The notes: generated by a model not told the origin, from the letters alone. 64,000 nucleotides of DNA from JBHJGS01 sp050331575 (GCA_050331575.1 JBHJGS010000021.1:1-64000), one strand, 5' to 3'. Counted from the stretch's first letter, positions 17,002 through 26,162 are shown. Translations and numbers: made by a program.

Positions 17002-20000
17002 ATGAAGCGGCCTGGGCAATTCTACCACTATCTCGGCGGCGTCGCCGCAGGCGTCCTGCACTGCGTGCCCCTTGCCGCTCAGGACGTCGAACTTGGCCTT
17101 GAAGTGGAGGAAATGGTGGTGACCGGGTCGCGGATCCGGAGTTCGGACGTGGTCGCGCCCTCGCCCGTGACCGTGCTCACCGCCGAGGCCATTTTCGAGA
17201 CGGGACTTGTGGATCTGTCGGAGGTCCTGCGCACGGTGCCGGCTCTTAACAGTTCCTTGACAGCCTCGCAGTCAGCTCTAACGGGGGCGGATAATGGGGT
17301 TGCCGAGCTGGACCTTCGAGGCTTGGGGGCCAACCGGACCTTGGTCCTGGTCAACGGCAGACGGCACGTTTCCGGGGTTGATGGCGAAGCAACCGTCGAC
17401 ATCCAGACGATCCCAATCGCCCTCATTGAAAGCACGGAAGTTCTTACCGGCGGCGGCTCCGCAATCTACGGCGCTGATGCGGTCTCGGGCGTCGTGAACT
17501 TCATCTTGAAGGACGACTTTGAGGGCTTTGACTATAGAGGCAATTTCTCTTTCGATGATAATGGTGAAGCGTGCGGCTATTTTGCGGCGGTCACGGTGGG
17601 TTCGAATTTCGCTGACGGTCGCGGTAATTCCGTCTTGAATGTGGAATACACCCGTCAAGACTCGATCATTGGATCAGACAGACCATTCGCAGGGTCAGGA
17701 CTCTTTTCGATTGTTCCCAACACTGGGCTGGTTCCCGAAACCTTCGGTGTTGATCCGGCTTTCGACAATACCTTTGTCCCCAACCAAACGCTGCCGATTT
17801 CAAGCCAATTCGGTATTATCAATTTCCAGGGCAGCGCTTTTGGCGGCGTTCTCGATCTTCTAGATGGTGAAATCACTTTTGGTGGCCTGCCAATTGTTCA
17901 AGTGGTTGACGAGACCGGGACCCTGCGGCCTTTTGACCCAGGCATCTTCGCGGACGGATTCAATGCCAGTGGCGGTGACGGCATCGCAACGGAGGAGCCC
18001 GCCGAACGGATCATCCCGGACATCCAGCGGGTGGTCGTGAACGGCAATGCACGCTTCCGGTTCGCTGATTTCATCACCAGCTTTCTTGAGACCAAATTCG
18101 CCTTTACCAGCACCGAAGATGCCTTGGGTGTCAACGGGTTCAACGACGATATCCCGATCCTCCTGGACAATCCCTTTATCCCCCAGCCCTTCAAGATCAA
18201 ATTCAACAACTGCAAGACCAGGGCATAGAACCCAATCTGGTTCTGTCGAGAGACACTTTGGACGCGGCGGCCCAAAGCGAAACCTTATCCGATCGCTTCA
18301 CTTTCCGGATAGTCGGAGGATTCGAAGGCGATATCACTGAGAACTTGTCTTACTCGGCGAGCTTCAATTATGGCCGAACCGAGATCACCGAAACTTTCAC
18401 CAATGTTCGGCTTGAGGACCGCTTTTTTGCGTCGGTCGATGCCGTGCTTGACCCGGCAACGGGTGAAATCGTCTGCCGCTCGGACATTGATCCCGATGCC
18501 TTGCCGCCGGTGTCGCCTTTCCCGAGTTCGCGAGAAGGGTTTTTAACCTTCGATCCAGGTGACGGCCAATGCGTTCCCACTTCGCTGTTCGGTCCCGACG
18601 CGATCACGCAAGAAGCAGCAGACTTCATCTTTCAGAATGTCGAAGAGACTTCAGAACTTCAGCAGATGGTCGCGCAATTTGTGGTTACCGGCACCACCGC
18701 GGACCTGTTCAGCCTGCCGGCCGGGCCGATTGGCTTCGCTGCGGGTTTTGAGTACCGAGAGGAACAAAGCGAATTCAATCCCAACGAGCCGGAAATCCTT
18801 GGCCTGACCTTCAATTCCTTGACGGTGGCCGAGTCTCCCGTCTCGGGCGGTTTCGATGTTTATGAGGGCTTTGCGGAAGTACAGATCCCTGTTCTTGAAG
18901 GGCTTTTTCTGGCCGAAGACTTGACCATATCATCAGCGTTTCGAATTTCCGATTATAGCACCGTCGGACGGACCTTCGCGTACAATGCAGGTGTAAGCTA
19001 CCGTCCCATCCAGGATCTACTGATACGCGGCACATATAATCGCGCCGTTCGGGCACCCAATGTCTTCGAACTGTTTTCGCCGGAACAACCGATAACCATC
19101 GCTGCAGATTTCGACCCCTGTAATCCAGATCAGATTGATGATGGGTCAGAATTTCGTCCGGGTAATTGCCTGGAACTTGTCGGCCCCGGCTTCAATTCGA
19201 CAGATTTTGCATCGGCTTTTGTGACCGGATCTGCCGGCGGCAATCCCGACGTTAATGAAGAAGTTGCGGACACCTTCACAGCTGGCTTTGTATACACGCC
19301 CTCCTTCTTACCAGGCCTGACTGTCTTGGCAGACTACTGGAATATACAGATTGATGACGCCATTGCCACAACGGATCCGGAAACGATCATTGAAAACTGT
19401 GTAGACGCGCCATCATTGGATAATGATTTCTGTCCCTTGGTCACACGCGACCCTGTGAACGGCAACATTATATTTTTCGAATCGGGGACGACGAATATAG
19501 CAGCCTTGGAGGCCGAGGGCGTAGACTTTTTGGTCCGCTATGGATCCAGTTTCGAAGACTTAATTGACCTAAATTGGGGAAATGTCGAGTTGGAAGTTGG
19601 TGGACAATATTTGATTGCGCGCAACGATTTCGAATTCCAAGACTTCCCGGACACGATTGACACGTTAGCTGAAGAATTTACCTTCCCACGCTGGTTAGTC
19701 AATCTAGTGTTGCGCTGGAACAAGGGACCATTCAGTGCCAGCTACCTGGTGAATTTCCAATCCAGCCAGAACCTTCCCGGGATCGAGAACGAAGAAATCG
19801 CTGCTGATCCAAACTTTGCGGATCAGTTGTTCACCGGTAGCGCGTCAATACACACCGTCCGAGGGTCCTACCAACTGGCGGAGCATCTGGAATTCAGCGT
19901 CACTGTGAACAATATGTTCGACCGCGAGCCCTTCCTGGCAACCCTTACCCGGCCGGTGGGTCCGATTGGCCGGACGGTTCAGATTGGTATCCGTGGGCGC

Positions 20001-20006
20001 TTCTAG
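17002..20006 (+). pseudogene. TonB-dependent outer-membrane receptor, interrupted by a frameshift
   Basis: The start at 17002 follows AAAGGAGG. A signal-like N-terminus is followed by the TonB box region (EEMVVTGSRI), the plug (VLVNGRRHVSG, GGGSAIYGADAVSGVVNF) and a 22-strand-type barrel ending in IGIRGRF. The reading frame breaks near 18180-18184: a run of five C leads to a stop at 18228. One more C restores IPPALQDQIQQLQDQGIEPN and an unbroken 1001-residue protein to 20006. Receptors of this type import siderophores, vitamins or oligosaccharides; the ligand is not evident. The gene is A/T-richer than its surroundings. The break could be a real mutation or a sequencing error. Confidence 0.85.
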
Positions 20007-20028
20007 AATAGCCCACCTTCTAAGGGGC

Positions 20029-20089
20029 GAGCAATTTTGGCCGACCGATTGGCATCGCACCCCAGATTCCCATCGATCGGACGTTGCTC
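20029..20089. repeat. REP-like palindromic element after the TonB receptor
   Basis: A 61-base inverted repeat: outer arms GAGCAA (20029) and TTGCTC (20084), inner arms 20041-20052 and 20069-20080 pairing at 10 of 12 positions. The reverse strand carries GTGCGAtgCCAATCGGTC, which differs from the copy at 14741-14795 at two bases (upper case marks shared bases). Confidence 0.6.
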
Positions 20090-20131
20090 TCGAACAGAGC
20101 CCGTCCTGTCCCGTCAAAGGGGTCTTTTTCG

Positions 20132-20884
20132 ATGCCGTCCGTGCAGATGCTGACCCGCTCCGGCTTGCCCTCGCTCGCCTACGTCCATCACGCCGGCCAA
20201 GGCCCGGGCTGGGTGTTTCTGGGCGGGTTTCGGTCGGACATGACCGGGACCAAGGCGCTGGCGCTGGAGCGCTGGGCGCGCGCGGCGGGCCGGGCGTTCA
20301 CCCGCTTTGATTATTCCGGGCATGGTCAATCGGATGGACGGTTCGAGGACGGCACAATCAGCCAGTGGCGGGACGATGTCTTGGCGATCATCGACCAGGT
20401 AACCGAAGGGCCGCTGATCCTGATCGGCTCGTCCATGGGCGGCTGGATCGCGCTGTTGTGCGCGCTGGCGCGGCCGCAGCGGGTGGCCGGGCTGGTCGGC
20501 ATCGCCGCAGCGCCGGATTTCACCGAAAAGTTGATGTGGCACCGCTATTCCGACGCGGTGAAGCAGCAGATCCTTGACACCGGCCGCCACGAAGAGCCCT
20601 CGGTCTATTCCGACGAGCCGACGGTGATCACCAAGGCGCTGATCGAGGACGGCCGCCAGCATCTGCTGTTGGGCAATCCGATCGATCTGGACCTCCCCGT
20701 GCGCCTGATCCACGGCCAACGCGATGAGGATGTGCCCTGGCAGATGAGCCTGGACCTGGCCCGCGCGATCCGCGGCGAAGATGTCACCGTGACCCTGGTC
20801 AAGGCCGGCGATCACCGCCTGTCGACCCCGGCGGACCTGACCCGGCTGCGCACGATGATTGACCCGCTGGCCGCGCCGTCCTGA
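20132..20884 (+). CDS. Alpha/beta hydrolase
   Basis: A 250-residue cytoplasmic hydrolase. The nucleophile is Ser101 in GSSMGG, the acid Asp198 or Asp200 in GQRDEDVP, and the base His228 in GDHRL; VFLGGFRSDM forms the oxyanion region. The start at 20132 has AAAGGGG upstream. It resembles ABHD10-type thioesterase/carboxylesterase proteins. Codons 15-24 contain the right copy of the 28-bp repeat shared with the fragment at 16769, so the first 14 codons may be a replacement start. It is convergent with the patatin gene, 28 bases apart. Confidence 0.85.
   Translation: MPSVQMLTRSGLPSLAYVHHAGQGPGWVFLGGFRSDMTGTKALALERWARAAGRAFTRFDYSGHGQSDGRFEDGTISQWRDDVLAIIDQVTEGPLILIGSSMGGWIALLCALARPQRVAGLVGIAAAPDFTEKLMWHRYSDAVKQQILDTGRHEEPSVYSDEPTVITKALIEDGRQHLLLGNPIDLDLPVRLIHGQRDEDVPWQMSLDLARAIRGEDVTVTLVKAGDHRLSTPADLTRLRTMIDPLAAPS
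20174..20201 (+). repeat. 28-bp direct repeat, right copy
   Basis: Identical to 16826-16853 and in the same reading frame of a hydrolase N-terminus. The distance between copies is 3348 bases. Confidence 0.9.
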
Positions 20885-20912
20885 CAGGCCGCGGCGCGCG
20901 CCGCCTGAGGGC

Positions 20913-22043
20913 CTATTGCGCCGCGGCCGCGCTGTGGCCCAGATTGAGCAGGGCGCGAACATCGACACTGGGGCGATGGCCGATATTGTTAACGTCGCCG
21001 GTTAGAAAGGCGTCGGCTTCGGCGCGGCCCAGCTGGAACAGATGCTGCAGGAAGCGCCATTCCGTGTTCAGCTTGGACGAGGCCGACATCTCGCCCATGA
21101 CGCCTTCCGCGGCGATGCGGTGCAGGCGCACCTGACGATAGTCCTTGGGGTCGAGCAGGCCCTTGTCGATCAGCCGGTAGACGAATTCGATGGCCCGGAA
21201 TTCCTTCAACAGGCTGGCGTTGAAGGTGATCTCATTGACCCGGTTGAGGATGTCGCGCGCGGATTTGGGCGTGTGCGGCCGGATCATTGGATTGATCTGG
21301 ATCAGCAGCACATCATTGGTGGAGCAATGATTGAAGAAGGGGAACATGACCGGATTGCCCATAAAGCCGCCGTCCCAATAGGGCACATCGTCGATCTCGA
21401 CAGCCTGGAACAGGAACGGCAAGCAGGCCGAGGCCAGGATCACATCGGGCGTCATCTCCGGGGTGCCGAACACCCGCACCTTGCCGGTATGCACATTGGT
21501 GGCGGAGATGAACAGCTTGGTCTGCGAACAGCAGCGCAGCCGCTCAAAATCCACCGCCTCTTCCAGCAGATCGCGCAGCGGATTGAGGTTCATGGGGTTC
21601 GCGACATAGGGCGAGACCAGCCGGCTCATCATGTCGAAGAACAGGTAGGACGGCGAATTGTCCAGGCTCCAATTGCCGAACAGCACATCAAACGGGTTGC
21701 GCTGGATCGGGCTGTAGCGGCCGCGTTCGGACACCGCTTCCCAGAAATTTGCCAGCGCCTCGCGGGCGCCGTCCGGCCCGCCGCGCTCCATGCCGTCGGC
21801 CAGGATCACCGCGTTGACCGCTCCGGCCGAGGTGCCGGACACCGCCTCAAAGCTGATCCGGCCATCCTCAAGCAGGCGGTCGAGCACGCCCCAGGTGAAG
21901 GCGCCGTGGCTGCCGCCGCCTTGCAGCGCCAGATTGACCGGCAGGCTGTTCTTGCGCACCCAGCCCTTGCGCTTGGCCAGATTGGGGCACTGCTCGTCAT
22001 AGCCGAGCAGTTCGTGGGTCAGCTCGTCGGACTCTTTGGTCAC
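20913..22043 (-). CDS. Patatin-like phospholipase
   Basis: A 376-residue serine lipase-like protein with the patatin dyad: Ser72 in GTSAG and Asp224 in WDGG, with the oxyanion loop LQGGGSHG at 40-47. The GTG start at 22043 overlaps the dehydrogenase stop (GTGA), giving translational coupling. Patatins hydrolyse acyl esters. Members next to 3-hydroxybutyrate dehydrogenase and acetoacetate decarboxylase genes recur in alphaproteobacteria and may act on polyhydroxybutyrate-granule lipids or short polymers; that role is inferred. Confidence 0.88.
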   Translation of the reverse strand: MTKESDELTHELLGYDEQCPNLAKRKGWVRKNSLPVNLALQGGGSHGAFTWGVLDRLLEDGRISFEAVSGTSAGAVNAVILADGMERGGPDGAREALANFWEAVSERGRYSPIQRNPFDVLFGNWSLDNSPSYLFFDMMSRLVSPYVANPMNLNPLRDLLEEAVDFERLRCCSQTKLFISATNVHTGKVRVFGTPEMTPDVILASACLPFLFQAVEIDDVPYWDGGFMGNPVMFPFFNHCSTNDVLLIQINPMIRPHTPKSARDILNRVNEITFNASLLKEFRAIEFVYRLIDKGLLDPKDYRQVRLHRIAAEGVMGEMSASSKLNTEWRFLQHLFQLGRAEADAFLTGDVNNIGHRPSVDVRALLNLGHSAAAAQ

Positions 22044-22825
22044 TGCGCGGTCCACCCGCCATCCACCGGCAGGATCGCCCCGGTGATGCTGGCGGCGTGA
22101 TCGCCGCACAGGAACACGGCGAAAGCGCCCAGTTCCTCGGTCTTGACGAACTGCTTGGTGGGCTGCGCGGCCAACAGCACGTCGCGACGCACCTCCTCTT
22201 CGGTGATGCCACGGGCCTTGGCGGTGTCCGGGATCTGCTTTTCCACCAATGGGGTCAGCACATAGGCCGGGCAGATCGCGTTCACGGTGATGTTTTGCTC
22301 GGCCACCTCCAGCGCCACGGTCTTGGTCAGACCGGCGATGCCGTGCTTGGCGGCGACATAGGCGGATTTGAACGGCGAGGCGGTCAGCGCGTGGGCGGAG
22401 GCCAGGTTGATGATGCGGCCGGCCCCTTGCGCCTTCATGATCGGCACGGCCGCCCGAATGCTGTGGAAGGCCGCGGTCAGATTGATTGCGATGATGGCGT
22501 TCCATTTGTCGATCGGAAACTCCTCCACCGGGGAGACATGCTGGATGCCGGCATTATTCACCAGAATGTCGAGCCGGCCGAACCGCTCCCTGGCGCCGGT
22601 GACCATGCCGGCGATCGCGTCAGGCTCGAGCATATTGGCATCGGAATAGACGATGGTGCGACCGGTCTCGGCCGCAAGCTCTGCACGGGTCTGCTCGATC
22701 TCGTCGGCATCGCCCAAGCCGTTCAGCATCACGTCGGCGCCCGCCTGGGCCAAGGCCTTGGCGATGCCCAAGCCGATGCCGCTGGTCGATCCGGTGACGA
22801 TGGCGCTTTTGCCGTCCAAACTCAT
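22040..22825 (-). CDS. bdhA: D-3-hydroxybutyrate dehydrogenase
   Basis: A 261-residue short-chain dehydrogenase with the NAD-binding TGSTSGIG at 11-18, NNAG at 90-93 and the catalytic tetrad Asn115, Ser143, Tyr156 and Lys160. The substrate-binding stretch HALTASPFKSAYVAAKHG and the length match BdhA, which interconverts (R)-3-hydroxybutyrate and acetoacetate. It is the middle gene of a minus-strand operon: acetoacetate decarboxylase 12 bases upstream and patatin coupled downstream. Together they would process ketone bodies from polyhydroxybutyrate. Confidence 0.92.
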   Translation of the reverse strand: MSLDGKSAIVTGSTSGIGLGIAKALAQAGADVMLNGLGDADEIEQTRAELAAETGRTIVYSDANMLEPDAIAGMVTGARERFGRLDILVNNAGIQHVSPVEEFPIDKWNAIIAINLTAAFHSIRAAVPIMKAQGAGRIINLASAHALTASPFKSAYVAAKHGIAGLTKTVALEVAEQNITVNAICPAYVLTPLVEKQIPDTAKARGITEEEVRRDVLLAAQPTKQFVKTEELGAFAVFLCGDHAASITGAILPVDGGWTAQ

Positions 22826-22837
22826 GATGTCTGCTCC

Positions 22838-23584
22838 CTAATGTGCCAGATAGTCGTGTAGCACCCGGCCATAAGGCAAGGTGATGTCGGCGATGAAATG
22901 CTGGCCGGTGATGATCCGGCGCACGGGCAGATCAGCCACCGGCGCATTCACATGCGGCACCAAATGTAGCCGGGCCGGCCCGCCCCAATAGCCCTTCAGC
23001 GCAATCTCGCTGAGCTCAAAGGCAACCAGCTGCGCCACCTTGGGGCTGCCATCGACATCGGGCAGCAGCTTCAGATTGACCTGGGTCTTCTTCAGCCGCT
23101 CGGAGCATTCCTCCGGATCGCGGCAGAGATTCTCATGCTTATAGGCCATGGTGCCCATGGCCACCCGCTCGCCGGCATATTCCAGCGTGCCGGTCAGCGT
23201 GTCCATGCGGACATCGAGCCGCGGCTGGCCCCAGCGCTTGGGAAAGCCCCAGATCTCGCGGCCGGCCGAAATCGGCGGCTCATCGTTCAGGAACATCATC
23301 GCGGTGTAATTCACCGGCTTGCCGTCGAACACGCACGGGATCACCACGCCGCTTTCGTGATAGCTGCCGAAGCCGGAGCTATCGGGCATGGCGATCCATT
23401 CATACAGCACCCGGCCGGTCCCGTCCGGCTCCAACGGCTCGGGCACGAAATAGCGGATGGCCTTGGCATCGCTTTCATAGGTGACGATGAAATATTCGCG
23501 ATTGACGAAGCGGTAGGGTCCGCGCGGGTAGGACGGGTTGCCCGGCGGCATGGACGGCAGGGCGAGAATCTCGTCGCGGTTCAT
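22838..23584 (-). CDS. adc: Acetoacetate decarboxylase
   Basis: A 248-residue protein of the acetoacetate decarboxylase family, converting acetoacetate to acetone and CO2. REIWGFPKRWG contains the Schiff-base lysine (Lys116). The clostridial enzyme has a second Lys right after it that lowers its pKa; here that position is Arg117. Other family marks are YEWIAMPDSSGFGSYHE and VNYTAMMFLN. It is the first gene of the adc-bdhA-patatin operon. The Lys-to-Arg change may be tolerated or may mark a related decarboxylase/aldolase activity. Confidence 0.88.
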   Translation of the reverse strand: MNRDEILALPSMPPGNPSYPRGPYRFVNREYFIVTYESDAKAIRYFVPEPLEPDGTGRVLYEWIAMPDSSGFGSYHESGVVIPCVFDGKPVNYTAMMFLNDEPPISAGREIWGFPKRWGQPRLDVRMDTLTGTLEYAGERVAMGTMAYKHENLCRDPEECSERLKKTQVNLKLLPDVDGSPKVAQLVAFELSEIALKGYWGGPARLHLVPHVNAPVADLPVRRIITGQHFIADITLPYGRVLHDYLAH

Positions 23585-23814
23585 AAAGGCTCTCTTCGGC
23601 TGACGGCGCGGCCTGGAGGACCGCGATTGCTGCGCTGCAAACTAGGCCGCGGGTATGACGGCGGCAAGGCGGCGGGACTCACGAAATCGGTACGCGCAGC
23701 AGGCTTGACCGGCTGACCGCTTTGGCTTATCCAGCGCGGCTTCTGACGACCGAACTGAGTTTTGGCCGGCGGCAGTGTGTTTGCGGCCGGCATTTTGATG
23801 AGCGGAAGAGACCT

Positions 23815-24111
23815 ATGTCCCGGGTTTGCGAACTGACCGGCAAGCGGCCGGTGACCGGCTATAATGTCAGCCACTCCAACCGTCACACCAAGCGGCGCTT
23901 CCTGCCTAATCTGCAGCGCGTGTCGCTGTGGAGCCAGACGCTGAACCGAGCGGTGCGCATGCGCATCACGCCGGCGGCCCTGCGCACGGTGGAGCATAAT
24001 GACGGGCTGGACAATTTCCTGCTCACCACCAATGACAGCAAGCTGAGCGCCAAGGCCCTGAAGCTGAAGAAAGAAATCAGCGCCAAGCGTGATGAGGCCG
24101 CGGCCGCTTAA
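23815..24111 (+). CDS. rpmB: 50S ribosomal protein L28
   Basis: A 98-residue basic protein beginning MSRVCELTGKRPVTGYNVSH, typical of L28 in the large ribosomal subunit, with the C-terminal extension usual in alphaproteobacteria. The start at 23815 has GGAAGAG upstream; in-frame sequence before it is not L28-like. It is monocistronic and divergent from the decarboxylase operon across 230 bases in which no promoter was recognised with confidence. Confidence 0.96.
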   Translation: MSRVCELTGKRPVTGYNVSHSNRHTKRRFLPNLQRVSLWSQTLNRAVRMRITPAALRTVEHNDGLDNFLLTTNDSKLSAKALKLKKEISAKRDEAAAA

Positions 24112-24257
24112 GCGCCGCGCTGGACCACGTCCCGGACAGCAAGTGTTGGGTGGTTTGCCGGATCCCGTGTTGGACCCGGCGTGCTAGCTATTGTGCGATG
24201 GCCATTGGCTGCCGCCTGGCCGTGGCGGATTGCAGTGCTGGGTGCCTGGATCGACAC

Positions 24258-24302
24258 AAAAAAGGGCCCGGTCGGACGCCACCCAATCGTCCGCCGGGCC
24301 CC
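24258..24302 (-). terminator. Rho-independent terminator for the His/Gly-rich gene
   Basis: On the minus strand a 14-base G+C-rich stem with a single bulged base (24264-24278 with 24288-24301, loop of 9) is followed by six T. It lies about 75 bases past the stop of the secreted His/Gly-rich protein. Confidence 0.9.
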
Positions 24303-24376
24303 ACACGCAAGCCAGCCTCACTCAGCCTGACGCAACCACTCATCGGCGGCTGGCCTGCGTGAACCGCGTGATCGCG

Positions 24377-24967
24377 TTATTTCTTCACTATGACCGGCTT
24401 GCTGAACCCGGCATGACCAGGGGCGACAATCACCGCGCCCGTCTTCGGCACCACCGCGATGCCGCCCTTCTTGGTCACCGGGCCAGTCGGCTTGACGACA
24501 TAGCCAGGTCGGGTCGGCACGGGGGCAACGATGGCTGCCTTGGGCCCGACAAAGCCGCCATGACCGCCGCCATGACCGCCGCCATGAAAGCCGCCCTGAA
24601 AGCCGCCGTGGAACCCGCCGTGAAACCCGCCATGAACGAAGCCCTTATGGCCGAAGCCTTTGCCGACAAAGCCGCGATGACCGAAGCGGCCATGTCTGAC
24701 GCCACCATGGATGAAGCCGCGGCGATGCCCGAAGCCCTTCCCGACAAAGCCGCGTCGGCCAACCCGTTTGTGAACCAGCCCGCGATGACCGAATCGGCCA
24801 CGACTGACGAAGCCGCGATGCCGAAAGCCCTTGTGCTTGAAAGCCACCGGCGTCGCCGTGGGCACCTGGACAGCCGCCGGTTGGGCCTGTGCCGCCGGCG
24901 CGGCAATCATCGGGCCCGCCAAGGCGGCCGTGGCCAGGCCAAGTGTCAAAACCAGTTTGCGCATCAT
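24377..24967 (-). CDS. Secreted His/Gly/Phe-rich repetitive protein
   Basis: A 196-residue protein, family not recognised. The start at 24967 (or the adjacent ATG at 24964) follows GGGAGA. Residues 2-27 form a signal peptide (KLVLTLGLATAALAG, cleavage near AQAQ). Residues about 45-140 are degenerate repeats of a Gly-Phe-x-His/Arg-Gly type (RGFVGKGFGHKGFVHGGFHG), then a His-Gly tract (GGGHGGGHGG). A Val/Pro/Lys-rich tail follows. The mature part is basic and dense in histidine. Such sequences can bind metal ions or form matrix material; this is only a possibility. It is monocistronic with its own terminator. Confidence 0.75.
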   Translation of the reverse strand: MMRKLVLTLGLATAALAGPMIAAPAAQAQPAAVQVPTATPVAFKHKGFRHRGFVSRGRFGHRGLVHKRVGRRGFVGKGFGHRRGFIHGGVRHGRFGHRGFVGKGFGHKGFVHGGFHGGFHGGFQGGFHGGGHGGGHGGFVGPKAAIVAPVPTRPGYVVKPTGPVTKKGGIAVVPKTGAVIVAPGHAGFSKPVIVKK

Positions 24968-25218
24968 GCGTCTCCCTTGTCCGGACCTCATCGGCCGTCC
25001 GGGAAGGCCGTCTGCTCACAGCTCAGGTGGGCAAGCGGGCGTTCACACGCCAAGCACAACACCGGTAGGCCGGCGTGACGACCCTTCAGGACGGAACGCT
25101 ATGGCCCGCGGCTGACCGGGTAAAATTTCCAAAAACGCGGCGGATATGCTATCTTCCGCAGAATTGTGCCAAACCGAGTTCGGTCTGAACGGAGACAAGC
25201 TCTAAACGGAGACACGCA

Positions 25219-25464
25219 ATGGCAATCGGCGAAACCCCGTCTGTGGCACCGGTGAGCGAGCGGCTGCGCCGGCCCGATCCAGAAGACAAGCGCCGAGACC
25301 GCAAGCAAAGCCGGGAAGAGCGTCACGGCCATGATGACGAACCGGCGGTCGACCTGGCCTTGAGCGAGGAGGCCCGGGCTCGGCTAGACGCCGAGGCGCC
25401 ATCCGGCACACAAGAAGGTGAAGGCGATACGCCGGATCAAGGCGGCTTTAACCAAACGGCATAA
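25219..25464 (+). CDS. Small hydrophilic protein of unknown function
   Basis: An 81-residue, strongly charged protein with Arg/Glu/Asp clusters (RRPDPEDKRRDRKQSREERH) and no signal peptide or membrane segment. It begins with an ATG 6 bases after GGAGAC; the same ACGGAGACA block occurs twice upstream (near 25189 and 25207). Probably intrinsically disordered. It lies 72 bases before the acidic-protein gene. Family not recognised. Confidence 0.6.
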   Translation: MAIGETPSVAPVSERLRRPDPEDKRRDRKQSREERHGHDDEPAVDLALSEEARARLDAEAPSGTQEGEGDTPDQGGFNQTA

Positions 25465-25536
25465 GGAACTGTTAAAGCGCTCCGGCTAGTCTCCCTAGCA
25501 AGTTTGGCAACGCAATCGATTTCATTGGAGGGATCC

Positions 25537-26025
25537 ATGGCCATCGTTACCGACAGTACAGCCGCAAGCCTGGTGCTGCCCGCCACCACGCCGATCGCCA
25601 CGAGCGACGATTCGGTGGAAGAAAGCAGCGCCACCCCGGTCGGCGGCGACGAAGACACGCTGTCGCTGTCCACCACCGCTGCCACCACAGTCAGCGAGGC
25701 GGACGGCTCCGCTGCGGTGTCGCCGGCGGATGAGGACGCTGCGGTCGCGTCAGAAGAGACTGAAAGCGAATTCGGTCTGATCCCGCCGGCCCCGGAAGAG
25801 GCGGACGCTGCGGAGGCCGCACCGGTTGAAGAAGACGCCGCCGGCGGCGTGGTGTTGACCGCGACCGAAGAGGCCGATTTCGGCCTCACCGAGGCCGCCG
25901 ATGAAGATGCCGAGGCGGAAGTGGCCGCCGGGGACGAAGATCCGACCAGCCTTGCCACCACCGCCTTTGGCGACGATGACGATAGCGGTGCCACGGCGTT
26001 CGACACGGTCGACGTGGAAGCCTAA
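25537..26025 (+). CDS. Extremely acidic low-complexity protein
   Basis: A 162-residue protein, family not recognised. The start at 25537 is fixed by GGAGG 8 bases upstream. By direct count it has 21 Asp and 22 Glu and no Lys, Arg or His. Asn, Gln, Cys, Tyr and Trp are also absent. Two related blocks (ESEFGLIPPAPEEADAAEA and EADFGLTEAADEDAEAE) suggest an internal duplication. No signal peptide is seen. It is followed 28 bases later by a strong terminator, so it is a discrete transcription unit end. It could be a disordered cation-binding or anti-aggregation protein; unknown. Confidence 0.7.
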   Translation: MAIVTDSTAASLVLPATTPIATSDDSVEESSATPVGGDEDTLSLSTTAATTVSEADGSAAVSPADEDAAVASEETESEFGLIPPAPEEADAAEAAPVEEDAAGGVVLTATEEADFGLTEAADEDAEAEVAAGDEDPTSLATTAFGDDDDSGATAFDTVDVEA

Positions 26026-26053
26026 TTTCCCCACGCCGGAATGGCGACCTGAT

Positions 26054-26081
26054 CCCCCGCGGCCATTGTCGCGGGGGTTTT
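26054..26081 (+). terminator. Rho-independent terminator after the acidic-protein gene
   Basis: A perfect 8-base stem (CCCCCGCG at 26054 with CGCGGGGG at 26070), 8-base loop, then four T. Confidence 0.92.
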
Positions 26082-26162
26082 CGTGTTCGGCTGGAGCGCC
26101 AGCAACCCCGACCGGCCGTCGCTCGTTGCTGCTGATGGACGAGCGAAAGGGGAGCGCAAGGG

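Noticed and set aside
18180..18230. Programmed ribosomal frameshift in the TonB receptor
   Set aside because: There is no slippery heptamer or following hairpin; a one-base deletion in the C run explains it more simply.
24191..25078. Plus-strand frame rich in Ala-Met repeats
   Set aside because: It is the complement of the Gly/His repeat gene, which has a signal peptide, ribosome-binding site and terminator on the minus strand.
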